Source of the DNA: CALKKN01 sp041571375
Lineage (GTDB): Bacteria; Pseudomonadota; Gammaproteobacteria; Xanthomonadales; SZUA-36
Reading direction: 5' to 3'
Assembly: GCA_041571375.1 (NCBI GenBank)
Contig: JBFFUJ010000017.1
Span: 1-19,312 of the forward strand
Length of the DNA stretch: 19,312 nt
Shown here piece after piece: positions 1 through 6,835 of this stretch (the first letter of the stretch is position 1; each line of letters begins with the position of its first letter). Below the pieces are notes generated by a model. That model searched no databases. It was not told where the DNA came from and was given only the letters and a program-made list of their open reading frames with translations. A program made the position numbers and the translations under genes.

Positions 1-1434
1 GAAGGGATCGAAAATCTTCTGCAAGTCTTCCTCGGGTATGCCGCATCCGGTGTCGGCAATGGTAATCCGGGCCATCGGCACCGCCGTGCCCCTCACGCCG
101 CTCCTCCGTTCGCACTGCTCGGTGCGAATCGTGATCTTGCCCCCGGAACCGATGGCGTGCTGGGCATTGACCAGCATGTTCATGACGACCTGCTTGATCA
201 GGTCCTCGTCGAGCCACACCGTGGGCAGGCTTCGATCGAGATCGGAAGCGATGTCGATCTCCGCCACCTGGGCCGACTGGTGGATCAGCTCGGTGGTCGA
301 CTCGATCAGCTGATTGAGGTCGGCATAGGTTTTCTCGGGCGCCTTCTCGCGCGCGAAGTCGAGCAGGCGGCGAATGATGGCCGCGCAGCGCCTGGTCTCC
401 TGGATGACCAGGTCGAGATCCTCGGCCTCCGGGCTGCCGTCGGGCACCTGCTTGCGCACCAGGGTCGAAAACGTCAGCACGCCGGTCAGGGGGTTGTTGA
501 GCTCGTGTGCAATGCCCGCGGCCAGCAGGCCCACCGAGGCCAGCTTTTCGCCACGGGCGGCTTCGGCCTGCGCCACGTGCAATTCACGAGTGGCCTCCTC
601 GACCTTCTGCTCGAGCGTATGACCCCATTCCTCCAGTTCGACCCGCGATTTGCGCAGGGCCCGGGTCATGCTGTTGAACGATGCGGCCAACTGGCCGAGT
701 TCATCGTCGCTGCGGACCGGTATCAGCTGCTCCAGGTCGCCTTCTCCCAGCCTCGCCGCGCCTTCCTGCAGATCGCCCAGCGGGCGGTAAATGGCACGCT
801 GGATCAGCAACCCCACCAGGATGGCCGCCAGCAGCACGAAACCCAGCGAGAGGCCGGCGATGGTGATGGTGTTCTTCCGCATGGTCGCATCGATCTGCTC
901 CAGCGGGTAAACGATATCGAGCACGCCGAGAACGGACTGGTCTGCCGAGTGAGCATGGCAGCCGCCGTTCGCGCAGGTCGGTTCGTTGCGGATCACGGCC
1001 GTGCTGCCGAGCATCCGGCGGCCATTCTCATCGGTAAAAAAACGGGGCCGTCCCACCATCGGGCTGGCAGACCGCGATTTTTCGTCGAGATGGCAGGCCA
1101 GGCAGGACTCGGCTTCCTGGTCGACCAGCTTGCCGATTTCGTCGCGCTGCGAGGAGTGGATGACCGTCCCGTTCTTGCTCAGGATCCGGACCCGATCGAT
1201 GTCCGTCTGTGCCCCGACGTCCTGGATGATCTTGTCGACATGCGAGGGCTGATTCTGCAGCATCGCGAAGCGCGTGCTCTTGATCACCACCTCGGACAAC
1301 TGGGCGGCGTGGCTGATGGCCTGCTGCAGCAGTTCCTCGCGATTGTTGCGGACCACCATGATGGTGAACAGGAGCACCGCCGCCGTCAGGGCAACCACCA
1401 GGTAAAAACTGACCTTGAACCGAAGGCTATTCAT
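1..1434 (-). CDS. Sensor histidine kinase with two c-type heme motifs (3' end cut by window edge)
   Basis: The ATG at 1434 opens 478 codons that remain open to base 1. A first membrane segment spans about residues 7-28. The periplasmic sensor region has a CxxCH motif (C111, C114, H115) and a CX4CH motif (C154, C159, H160), both suited to covalent heme. A second membrane segment (about 189-211) leads into a HAMP linker (about 212-265) and a coiled-coil stretch. The H-box GIAHELNNPL gives phospho-acceptor H310. The ATPase domain shows an N-box (N419, N423) and a G1 box DTGCG at 461-465, and is cut at the F-box IFDPF, so only the final ATP-lid/G2 part is missing. The protein is a two-component kinase whose input is probably redox, NO/O2 or heme loading. 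Its response regulator is not in view and may lie left of the window. The start codon overlaps the stop of the hemY-type gene (ATGA), implying translational coupling. Confidence 0.95.
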   Translation of the reverse strand, partial: MNSLRFKVSFYLVVALTAAVLLFTIMVVRNNREELLQQAISHAAQLSEVVIKSTRFAMLQNQPSHVDKIIQDVGAQTDIDRVRILSKNGTVIHSSQRDEIGKLVDQEAESCLACHLDEKSRSASPMVGRPRFFTDENGRRMLGSTAVIRNEPTCANGGCHAHSADQSVLGVLDIVYPLEQIDATMRKNTITIAGLSLGFVLLAAILVGLLIQRAIYRPLGDLQEGAARLGEGDLEQLIPVRSDDELGQLAASFNSMTRALRKSRVELEEWGHTLEQKVEEATRELHVAQAEAARGEKLASVGLLAAGIAHELNNPLTGVLTFSTLVRKQVPDGSPEAEDLDLVIQETRRCAAIIRRLLDFAREKAPEKTYADLNQLIESTTELIHQSAQVAEIDIASDLDRSLPTVWLDEDLIKQVVMNMLVNAQHAIGSGGKITIRTEQCERRSGVRGTAVPMARITIADTGCGIPEEDLQKIFDPF

Positions 1435-2828
1435 CCTGCCGCCTGGCCCTCACCCGAATCGGCCGCTTCAGGGATGAGCGACTCCGCTGTTTTCATCGCA
1501 TTCAGCACGCAGTCGTTGAGGCTGACGCCGCGAAAGGCGTTGCCGGTGAGCACCAGCCCGGGAAACCGGCTCAGTTCCGACTCGATGATCCGCAACCGCT
1601 CCGCGTGTCCGACCAGGTACTGCGGAATGGCCCGCTGATGACGATAGATGCTGATGAATTCAGGTTCTGCATCGAGGTCCATGATGTCCCGCAGGTCGGA
1701 GAGGACCCGTCCGAGCAACTCGTCGTCGGGCAATTCGGCCAGCTGCGGCACGCGCGCACCGCCGACCATCGTGCGCAGCAGCACCTTGCCCTCGGGCGCT
1801 CGATTGGGGAAGACATTGGAGTCGACCACCGTACCGAGGATGTCGCGTCTTTCCCGTGACGGCACCAGGAACCCGAACCCGTCGAGGCCCGGCCCCATTC
1901 GCTGCCGCCCGAACCCCAGGCAAACGACGGCCAGCGCCGGATAGGGGATGGAATCCACTTGCCCGGCGATCGCCGGAGAGAGGTCGCGCAGCATCGGCCC
2001 CTGGGCATGGGCGGGCGCCGCGAGGATGACGGTCTCGAATTCCTCGCTGCTGCCGCCGGCAAAATGGACCTGGTAGCGCCCGGCCTGGTAGCTCACCGAG
2101 ACCACCGGGCTGGAGAGCCTCAGCCTGTCGCTGAGCCGGGCGGCCAGGGTGTCGGTCAATACCGACATCCCGTCGGCGAAGGAAGTCAGCATCCCGCCGG
2201 GCCCCGGCCCGGGCGTGTCTTTTTTGCCGCTGCGGCGGGCCTCTTTCTGCAGCCGGATCAGCCCGCGTATGAGGCTGCCGTATTGCGCCTCCACTTCGTG
2301 GATCCGGGGAAAGCAGCTTTTCAGGCTCATGCGCGTCGCGTCGCCCGCGAAAACACCGGAGGCCATCGGGTCGATCAGTTTTTCGAAGGCTTCCCGGCCC
2401 AGGTGGCGGGTGCCGAATTCAGCCAGAGTCTCATCATCACCCTCGCCGGGGCCCGTGAAAACCTCGCCGATGACACGCAGGCGGCCCGGCCAGCTGAGCA
2501 GGCGCGAGGCCAGGAACTGCGGCGGTTTCTCCGGCAGCTTGTGCAACTCGCCTTCGCTGAACACGTAACGCTTTTTGGCGGACTCGTCACCACGCAGCGG
2601 GGTCAGCCCGACCTCGGCGCACAGCTCGAGCGTTCTTGGGCTCTTGTCGAGGAACGCGTTGACTCCCCATTCGCAGAGGTATCCCTCTGCGGTGCGTTCG
2701 GTTTCGACCTTGCCGCCCGCGCGCTCGCCGGCCTCGAAAATCGTGACCTGCGCGGAAGGCTGCCGCGCCAGGAGAGCCTGGGCGGTTGCCAGGCCGGAGA
2801 TGCCGGCGCCGACGATGGCTGCTTTCAC
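1431..2828 (-). CDS. hemY: HemY-type protoporphyrinogen oxidase (FAD-dependent)
   Basis: This 465-residue flavoprotein has an N-terminal Rossmann motif GAGISG (residues 7-12) followed by the acidic end of beta-2 (IFEAGERAGGK), typical of the amine oxidase/PPOX fold. Its C-terminus, with LTGNAFRGVSLNDCV, matches the second FAD-contact segment of HemY-type enzymes. The length is normal for the family. It should oxidise protoporphyrinogen IX to protoporphyrin IX late in heme synthesis; the related coproporphyrinogen-oxidising activity cannot be excluded. The start is GTG at 2828, as no ATG lies nearby; an AGG about 12 bases upstream is a weak ribosome site. It is divergent from the cytochrome lipoprotein gene and overlaps the heme-motif kinase gene downstream. 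Supplying heme beside a locus encoding at least eleven c-hemes makes functional sense. Confidence 0.93.
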   Translation of the reverse strand: MKAAIVGAGISGLATAQALLARQPSAQVTIFEAGERAGGKVETERTAEGYLCEWGVNAFLDKSPRTLELCAEVGLTPLRGDESAKKRYVFSEGELHKLPEKPPQFLASRLLSWPGRLRVIGEVFTGPGEGDDETLAEFGTRHLGREAFEKLIDPMASGVFAGDATRMSLKSCFPRIHEVEAQYGSLIRGLIRLQKEARRSGKKDTPGPGPGGMLTSFADGMSVLTDTLAARLSDRLRLSSPVVSVSYQAGRYQVHFAGGSSEEFETVILAAPAHAQGPMLRDLSPAIAGQVDSIPYPALAVVCLGFGRQRMGPGLDGFGFLVPSRERRDILGTVVDSNVFPNRAPEGKVLLRTMVGGARVPQLAELPDDELLGRVLSDLRDIMDLDAEPEFISIYRHQRAIPQYLVGHAERLRIIESELSRFPGLVLTGNAFRGVSLNDCVLNAMKTAESLIPEAADSGEGQAAG

Positions 2829-2906
2829 TTTAAGTGGTTGCCTTGCTAGTATTGATTCCGGATTTTACCTTTTTCGCGGGACCGTCCTTTCGAGAATTTG
2901 GTTTGG

Positions 2907-2920
2907 TTGACCTGCATCAT
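2907..2920. promoter_or_regulatory. Possible FNR/CRP-family site
   Basis: The sequence TTGAC-CTGC-ATCAT resembles the FNR consensus TTGAT-N4-ATCAA, matching 8 of 10 defined bases. It lies 62 bases before the cytochrome lipoprotein start and 78 bases from the divergent hemY start, inside a 154-base intergenic region. A site here could link either gene to oxygen. This is one motif read by eye with two mismatches, so it is only a candidate. Confidence 0.3.
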
Positions 2921-2982
2921 GCCTGCCCTGAAATCGCCGGCGTAAGTTTCTGAGATGCTTCAAGACTTGGGAGAGCCTGGAA

Positions 2983-3366
2983 ATGAAAAACAACGGAACA
3001 TTGGGGGCGCTGCTGCTGGCTGGCGTCGTGCTGGTCGTGCTGACGGCCTGTGGCGGCAGTACCGTCAGTTATTCCCGGGACATCAAACCCATTCTGGCGG
3101 CCAACTGTCTTTCCTGCCACCAGGCAGGCGGCGCAGGATACGAAGCCAGCGGCTTCAACATGGCGACATACGAGGACCTCATGCAGGGTACCCGATTCGG
3201 ACCCATGGTGATCCCGGGTGACAGCGCCGGCAGCAACATGCTCGTCCTGATGGAAGGCCGCGCCGACCCGTCGATCAATATGCCTCATGGCGGCATGGAC
3301 CCGGTCAGCAAAGCCGAGATTGAAACGATCCGCCGCTGGATCGACCAGGGCGCCAAAAAGAACTGA
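2983..3366 (+). CDS. Monoheme cytochrome c lipoprotein (PSCyt1-like)
   Basis: The protein has 127 residues. The N-terminus is a lipoprotein signal with lipobox LTAC and lipidated C23, followed by glycine rather than aspartate; by the E. coli Lol rule this favours outer-membrane sorting. One heme motif, CLSCH, occupies 42-46, preceded by the SRDIKPILAANC context seen in the 'planctomycete cytochrome C' family. A later methionine in INMPHGG is a plausible distal heme ligand. The start is supported by GGGAGAG about 9 bases upstream of the ATG. It is probably a periplasm-facing one-electron carrier. It lies 203 bases before the decaheme/barrel operon in the same direction, so it may shuttle electrons between inner membrane and conduit; that role is inferred from position only. 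Confidence 0.9.
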   Translation: MKNNGTLGALLLAGVVLVVLTACGGSTVSYSRDIKPILAANCLSCHQAGGAGYEASGFNMATYEDLMQGTRFGPMVIPGDSAGSNMLVLMEGRADPSINMPHGGMDPVSKAEIETIRRWIDQGAKKN

Positions 3367-3445
3367 TGCGCGCTCCACTCCCCGGAGCTTCAGCTGAGTC
3401 TCCCGAAAACAGGGCGGACCGCCCCCCGAAGCCGTCCCTAAAAGG

Positions 3446-3477
3446 TTGCGGTATCTGACATGAATCATGTTTACAAT
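3446..3477 (+). promoter_or_regulatory. Candidate promoter with 13-base palindrome for the conduit-frd operon
   Basis: A perfect dyad, ACATGA-A-TCATGT, lies at 3458-3470. Directly after it is a good -10 element, TACAAT (3472-3477). The only -35-like hexamer is TTGCGG (3446-3451), leaving a 20-base spacer that contains the dyad. Long spacers with a dyad inside are typical of MerR-type promoters, but a repressor operator fits equally well. It is about 93 bases upstream of the decaheme cytochrome ATG. The 203-base region 3367-3569 otherwise contains a short GC palindrome (3412-3424) and no gene that I recognise. Confidence 0.4.
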
Positions 3478-3569
3478 GGCGCCTGATCAGTACATTAGTC
3501 CTCGTTGCTCGACCTTTTTATAACGAAACAGAACGGGGCACGGCGACACGACGGCAGAGCGAGCAGAAC

Positions 3570-4562
3570 ATGAAGCAATTCCCTGGAAACTTTGAAGTTT
3601 TTCGGCCGACGACTGTTCTCCTGATGCTGTTGCTTGGCTTCGTCTCCGCGGGGCCGGCCCTCGCCGCCGAAGAAGAGAAAGCCGCAGAGGAATTGAAATA
3701 CTCGAAGGGCGTCAAGCAGTGCATGGCCTGTCACCGCGAGGGCCGCGAGAAACCGGCGCACGAAATCTTCTTCACCACGATGGGGATCACGGGCGACCCC
3801 AGATCCCCATTCGCCGAAGGCAACCACGATTGCGAAGCTTGCCACGGACCCAGCGCTCACCATATTCGCAAACAGAAAGACGGCACCCGGCTGCCCCCGA
3901 CGGTGACCTTCGGCGACAAGGAGCCGGTGGAACAGCAGAATGAAATGTGCCTGGCCTGCCATAACGACGGGGGCCGTTTCCACTGGCCGGGCAGCACACA
4001 CGACATCGAGGGCACCGCCTGCGTGGATTGCCATCAGGTGCACGCGCCCAACGACCCGGCGCTCGCGCTCGAAACGCAGTCCGAGGTCTGCTTCCAGTGC
4101 CACCAGGAACAGCGGGCCCAATTCCTGCGTCAGTCCCGCCATCCCGTGCAGAGCACCAGCGCCGCCTTGTCGCATGTCGGCTTGTTGAGTTGTACCGATT
4201 GCCACCAACCCCACGGCGGCCCCGGGCCGGCCAACCTGATCCGCAACATGATCAATGAGCAATGCTACGACTGCCACGCGGAAAAACGCGGACCATTCCT
4301 GTGGGAGCATGCGCCAGTGCAGGAGGATTGCAGCAACTGCCACGTGCCGCATGGATCGAACTACGAAAACCTGTTGATCGCACGTCAGCCCTACCTTTGT
4401 CAGCAGTGCCATCTGGGCAATTTCCACCCGAGCGGCGTATACAGCGGCCTCGGCATTCCGCCGGCAGGGGCCGACCAGCGCATGCTCGGTAAACAGTGCC
4501 TCAATTGTCACTCGCAGGTGCATGGTTCCAACCATCCCGGCGGCCTCCGCCAGACCCGCTGA
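3570..4562 (+). CDS. Periplasmic decaheme c-type cytochrome, MtrA/DmsE/PioA family
   Basis: The protein has 330 residues and exactly ten CxxCH motifs (CMACH, CEACH, CLACH, CVDCH, CFQCH, CTDCH, CYDCH, CSNCH, CQQCH, CLNCH), running from C51 to C310. It starts with a Sec signal peptide (hydrophobic core about 15-32, likely cleavage near ALAA/EE). Size and heme count match MtrA and DmsE. This family forms a heme wire inside an MtrB-type barrel and carries electrons across the outer membrane; the next gene encodes such a barrel. The start was chosen because it gives a complete signal peptide; the ribosome site (GAGC about 6 bases upstream) is modest. It appears to be the first gene of a seven-gene operon ending in rquA. 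Whether it acts in reduction or oxidation of outside substrates cannot be read from sequence, so no symbol is assigned. Confidence 0.95.
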   Translation: MKQFPGNFEVFRPTTVLLMLLLGFVSAGPALAAEEEKAAEELKYSKGVKQCMACHREGREKPAHEIFFTTMGITGDPRSPFAEGNHDCEACHGPSAHHIRKQKDGTRLPPTVTFGDKEPVEQQNEMCLACHNDGGRFHWPGSTHDIEGTACVDCHQVHAPNDPALALETQSEVCFQCHQEQRAQFLRQSRHPVQSTSAALSHVGLLSCTDCHQPHGGPGPANLIRNMINEQCYDCHAEKRGPFLWEHAPVQEDCSNCHVPHGSNYENLLIARQPYLCQQCHLGNFHPSGVYSGLGIPPAGADQRMLGKQCLNCHSQVHGSNHPGGLRQTR

Positions 4563-4592
4563 GCGATGCCGGCGTGCTGCAGGAGTAACGAG

Positions 4593-6833
4593 ATGAAGCC
4601 AAGCAGAATATCGGTCTTGTTCGTGATGCTGACGGCACTCTGCGCGTTGCCCATCGCCAGTTGGGCCCAGGATCAGGCGGCCGACGACAAGGATTCCAAG
4701 AAGAAAGAGGAAAAGAACTCGGCCATCGCCAACGAGGTGAGCATCGGGGTCTACTACCTCGGTGAGGATGCGTACTCCTTCGGCAAGTACAACGGTTTGA
4801 CCGACAAGGGCTGGGAGCCGCTGCTCGATTTCCGGCTCGAAAAACGCCCGGTGTGGGATAGTGGAGACACCGTCCGCTGGCGCCTGCAGGGATGGCGTCT
4901 CGGCCTCGATTCGAGGCGTCTGGAATACGCCTACAACGACCAGGGCACGCAGAAGTTCCGCTTCGACTACCGCGAAATCCCGAACAACCGCTTCGCGGAT
5001 GGCGCCACCCCGTACCGTGCTCTGAACCCCGGGACCTGGGACCTGGCCCCGAGCTGGGAAGTGGCCCCCGGCAGCAGCAACACCCTGGGCTTCACCACCC
5101 TCACAGAGAGCCTGGTCGATCTGAAGGTGGACACCAAGCGTCGGCGCATGGATCTGGGCTATGAGCGCCGTCTCGGCTCCAACTGGGTGCTGGACATCGA
5201 CTTCAGGCACGAGACCAAGGAGGGCGTACGCACGCTCGGAAGCATTTTCGGCTTTACCGGTGGCAATCCCAGGGCGGTGATCCTGCCGGCGCCCGTGGAC
5301 TGGACCACAGACACGCTGGAAGCGATGTTCGAGTACTCCACGGCACGCGCCCAGTTTGGTGCCGGCATCTATGCCTCGTTCTTTTCAAACGACGAGAGCA
5401 CCCTCACGTTCCAGAATGCCTACGGCTACCGGAACGGTTGGGCGCCGGGGGTCGAGTATCCCGATTCCTACGGCCGCTTTGCCCTCGAGCCGGACAACCG
5501 ATATGTACAGTTCAAGGTATACGGCGGCCTGAATTTCACACCCTCAACACGCCTGACGGCCGATTTTTCGCACGGCCGGATGGAACAGGACGAGGCCCTG
5601 CTGCCGTATACGGTGAATCCTGACCTGAACGTGCACACTCCGGTCCCGCTGGCGTCGCTGGATGCCGAAGTGGCCACCACGATGCTGAACCTGCGCCTGA
5701 CCAGCCAGCTGGCGCGGCGGCTGGGACTGGCCGTGAACTACCACTACGACGACCGGGATAACAAGACCCCGCGCGAGGTTTATCCCTACATCGGCGCCGA
5801 TTCCCAGAATCAGCGCCCCTACGAGGCTGGCCGGATCAACCTGCCCTACAGCTATACCAAGCATCGCGCGGACGCCATCGTCACCTACCGCATGGCCCGC
5901 GCCACACGCCTCAAGGGTGGCGTCGAATACTCGGACTACCGCCGCGACTACCAGGAGGTCACGGACTCGGACGAACTCGCCTGGCTGGCCGGAATCTCCA
6001 TGCGGGGCTGGGGTAGCGGCTCGTTCAGTTTCGATTACCGCAGCGCCAGCCGCGACGTTTCCGAGTACGTAGGCAACGCCCCGCTGATCCAGTCACAGCT
6101 GCCGGGCACCGTGGACGACGACGAGTACGAAAACCACCCGCTGTTGCGCAAGTACTTCCTGGCTGACCGCGACCGTGACGAGTGGCGGTTCCGGGCCGAT
6201 TTCGCCCCCGGGCCTGTGGTCAATGTCGGATTCGCCGGCAGTTATGCAAAAGACGACTACGACGAAAGCCGTTTCGGCCTGACCCAGGCGAAAGTTCGCA
6301 GCGTCGGCGTCGATGCCGGCTGGTATCCGCAGGAGCACATCTCGCTGACCGGCTTCTACACCAAGGAAAAATTCGACGCGGCGCAATCGGGACGAAGCTT
6401 TTTCAACGCCGCCAGTGCCGAAGACCCGGCCAATGACTGGTCCACGGATACCCGTGACAAGGTCGATACCTGGAACTTCGCGATGACCTTCACGGATGTC
6501 GGTGCCGACCGTGGCTGGCCGGGCCTGGATTTCGGCCTCGACTACACGGTCTCCAACACCCGCAGCGACATCGACGTCATGGCAGCATCCGCAGCGACCG
6601 AGGCGTTGCCGCAACTGCAGGCGAAAATACGCTCTTTCACATTGTGGGGCAGCCTGGCGGTGAGCGCGAACTCCCGTCTGCGGCTGACCGCGGAAAATGC
6701 CGATCTGACGACCCGGGACTGGGCCCTGGACGGGGTCGTCCCCGATACGCTGGCCAACGTGCTGCTGCTCGGCGAGAACGCAGCGAATTACGATCTCTGG
6801 CTGATTACAGGATTCTGGATTTATCGGTTCTGA
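4593..6833 (+). CDS. Outer-membrane beta-barrel porin, MtrB/PioB family
   Basis: The product has 746 residues. The ATG at 4593 is preferred over an in-frame ATG at 4566: it follows GGAG with a 7-base spacer and starts directly with a signal peptide (about 25 residues, ending ASWAQ). A lysine/aspartate-rich linker follows, then many alternating amphipathic strands such as RRLEYAYNDQG and FRFDYREIPNNRF, a pattern characteristic of MtrB homologues. The last residue is phenylalanine (WIYRF), the usual outer-membrane-protein end signal. The mature protein has no cysteine, so it lacks the N-terminal CxxC of Shewanella MtrB. It should form the sheath that lets the decaheme protein cross the outer membrane. 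It starts 30 bases after the decaheme gene and ends 2 bases before frdA. Confidence 0.93.
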   Translation: MKPSRISVLFVMLTALCALPIASWAQDQAADDKDSKKKEEKNSAIANEVSIGVYYLGEDAYSFGKYNGLTDKGWEPLLDFRLEKRPVWDSGDTVRWRLQGWRLGLDSRRLEYAYNDQGTQKFRFDYREIPNNRFADGATPYRALNPGTWDLAPSWEVAPGSSNTLGFTTLTESLVDLKVDTKRRRMDLGYERRLGSNWVLDIDFRHETKEGVRTLGSIFGFTGGNPRAVILPAPVDWTTDTLEAMFEYSTARAQFGAGIYASFFSNDESTLTFQNAYGYRNGWAPGVEYPDSYGRFALEPDNRYVQFKVYGGLNFTPSTRLTADFSHGRMEQDEALLPYTVNPDLNVHTPVPLASLDAEVATTMLNLRLTSQLARRLGLAVNYHYDDRDNKTPREVYPYIGADSQNQRPYEAGRINLPYSYTKHRADAIVTYRMARATRLKGGVEYSDYRRDYQEVTDSDELAWLAGISMRGWGSGSFSFDYRSASRDVSEYVGNAPLIQSQLPGTVDDDEYENHPLLRKYFLADRDRDEWRFRADFAPGPVVNVGFAGSYAKDDYDESRFGLTQAKVRSVGVDAGWYPQEHISLTGFYTKEKFDAAQSGRSFFNAASAEDPANDWSTDTRDKVDTWNFAMTFTDVGADRGWPGLDFGLDYTVSNTRSDIDVMAASAATEALPQLQAKIRSFTLWGSLAVSANSRLRLTAENADLTTRDWALDGVVPDTLANVLLLGENAANYDLWLITGFWIYRF

Positions 6834-6835
6834 AT

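Noticed and set aside
157..1638. 493-codon open frame on the plus strand
   Set aside because: It is antisense to the histidine kinase, whose H, N, G1 and F boxes are all readable on the minus strand.
3412..3424. GGGCGG-A-CCGCCC palindrome as a terminator for the cytochrome lipoprotein gene
   Set aside because: The usable stem is only five base pairs with a three-base loop and no T-run follows; it may be chance in GC-rich sequence.
3495..5210. 571-codon open frame on the minus strand
   Set aside because: It lies opposite the decaheme cytochrome and barrel genes, which have clear family motifs. Long antisense frames are common in GC-rich DNA, and its translation shows no recognisable domain.
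3570..6833. Reading the decaheme/barrel pair as DmsEF of an extracellular DMSO reductase
   Set aside because: No molybdopterin DMSO reductase or DmsB-like ferredoxin gene is present in the window; the neighbours are fumarate reductase genes.
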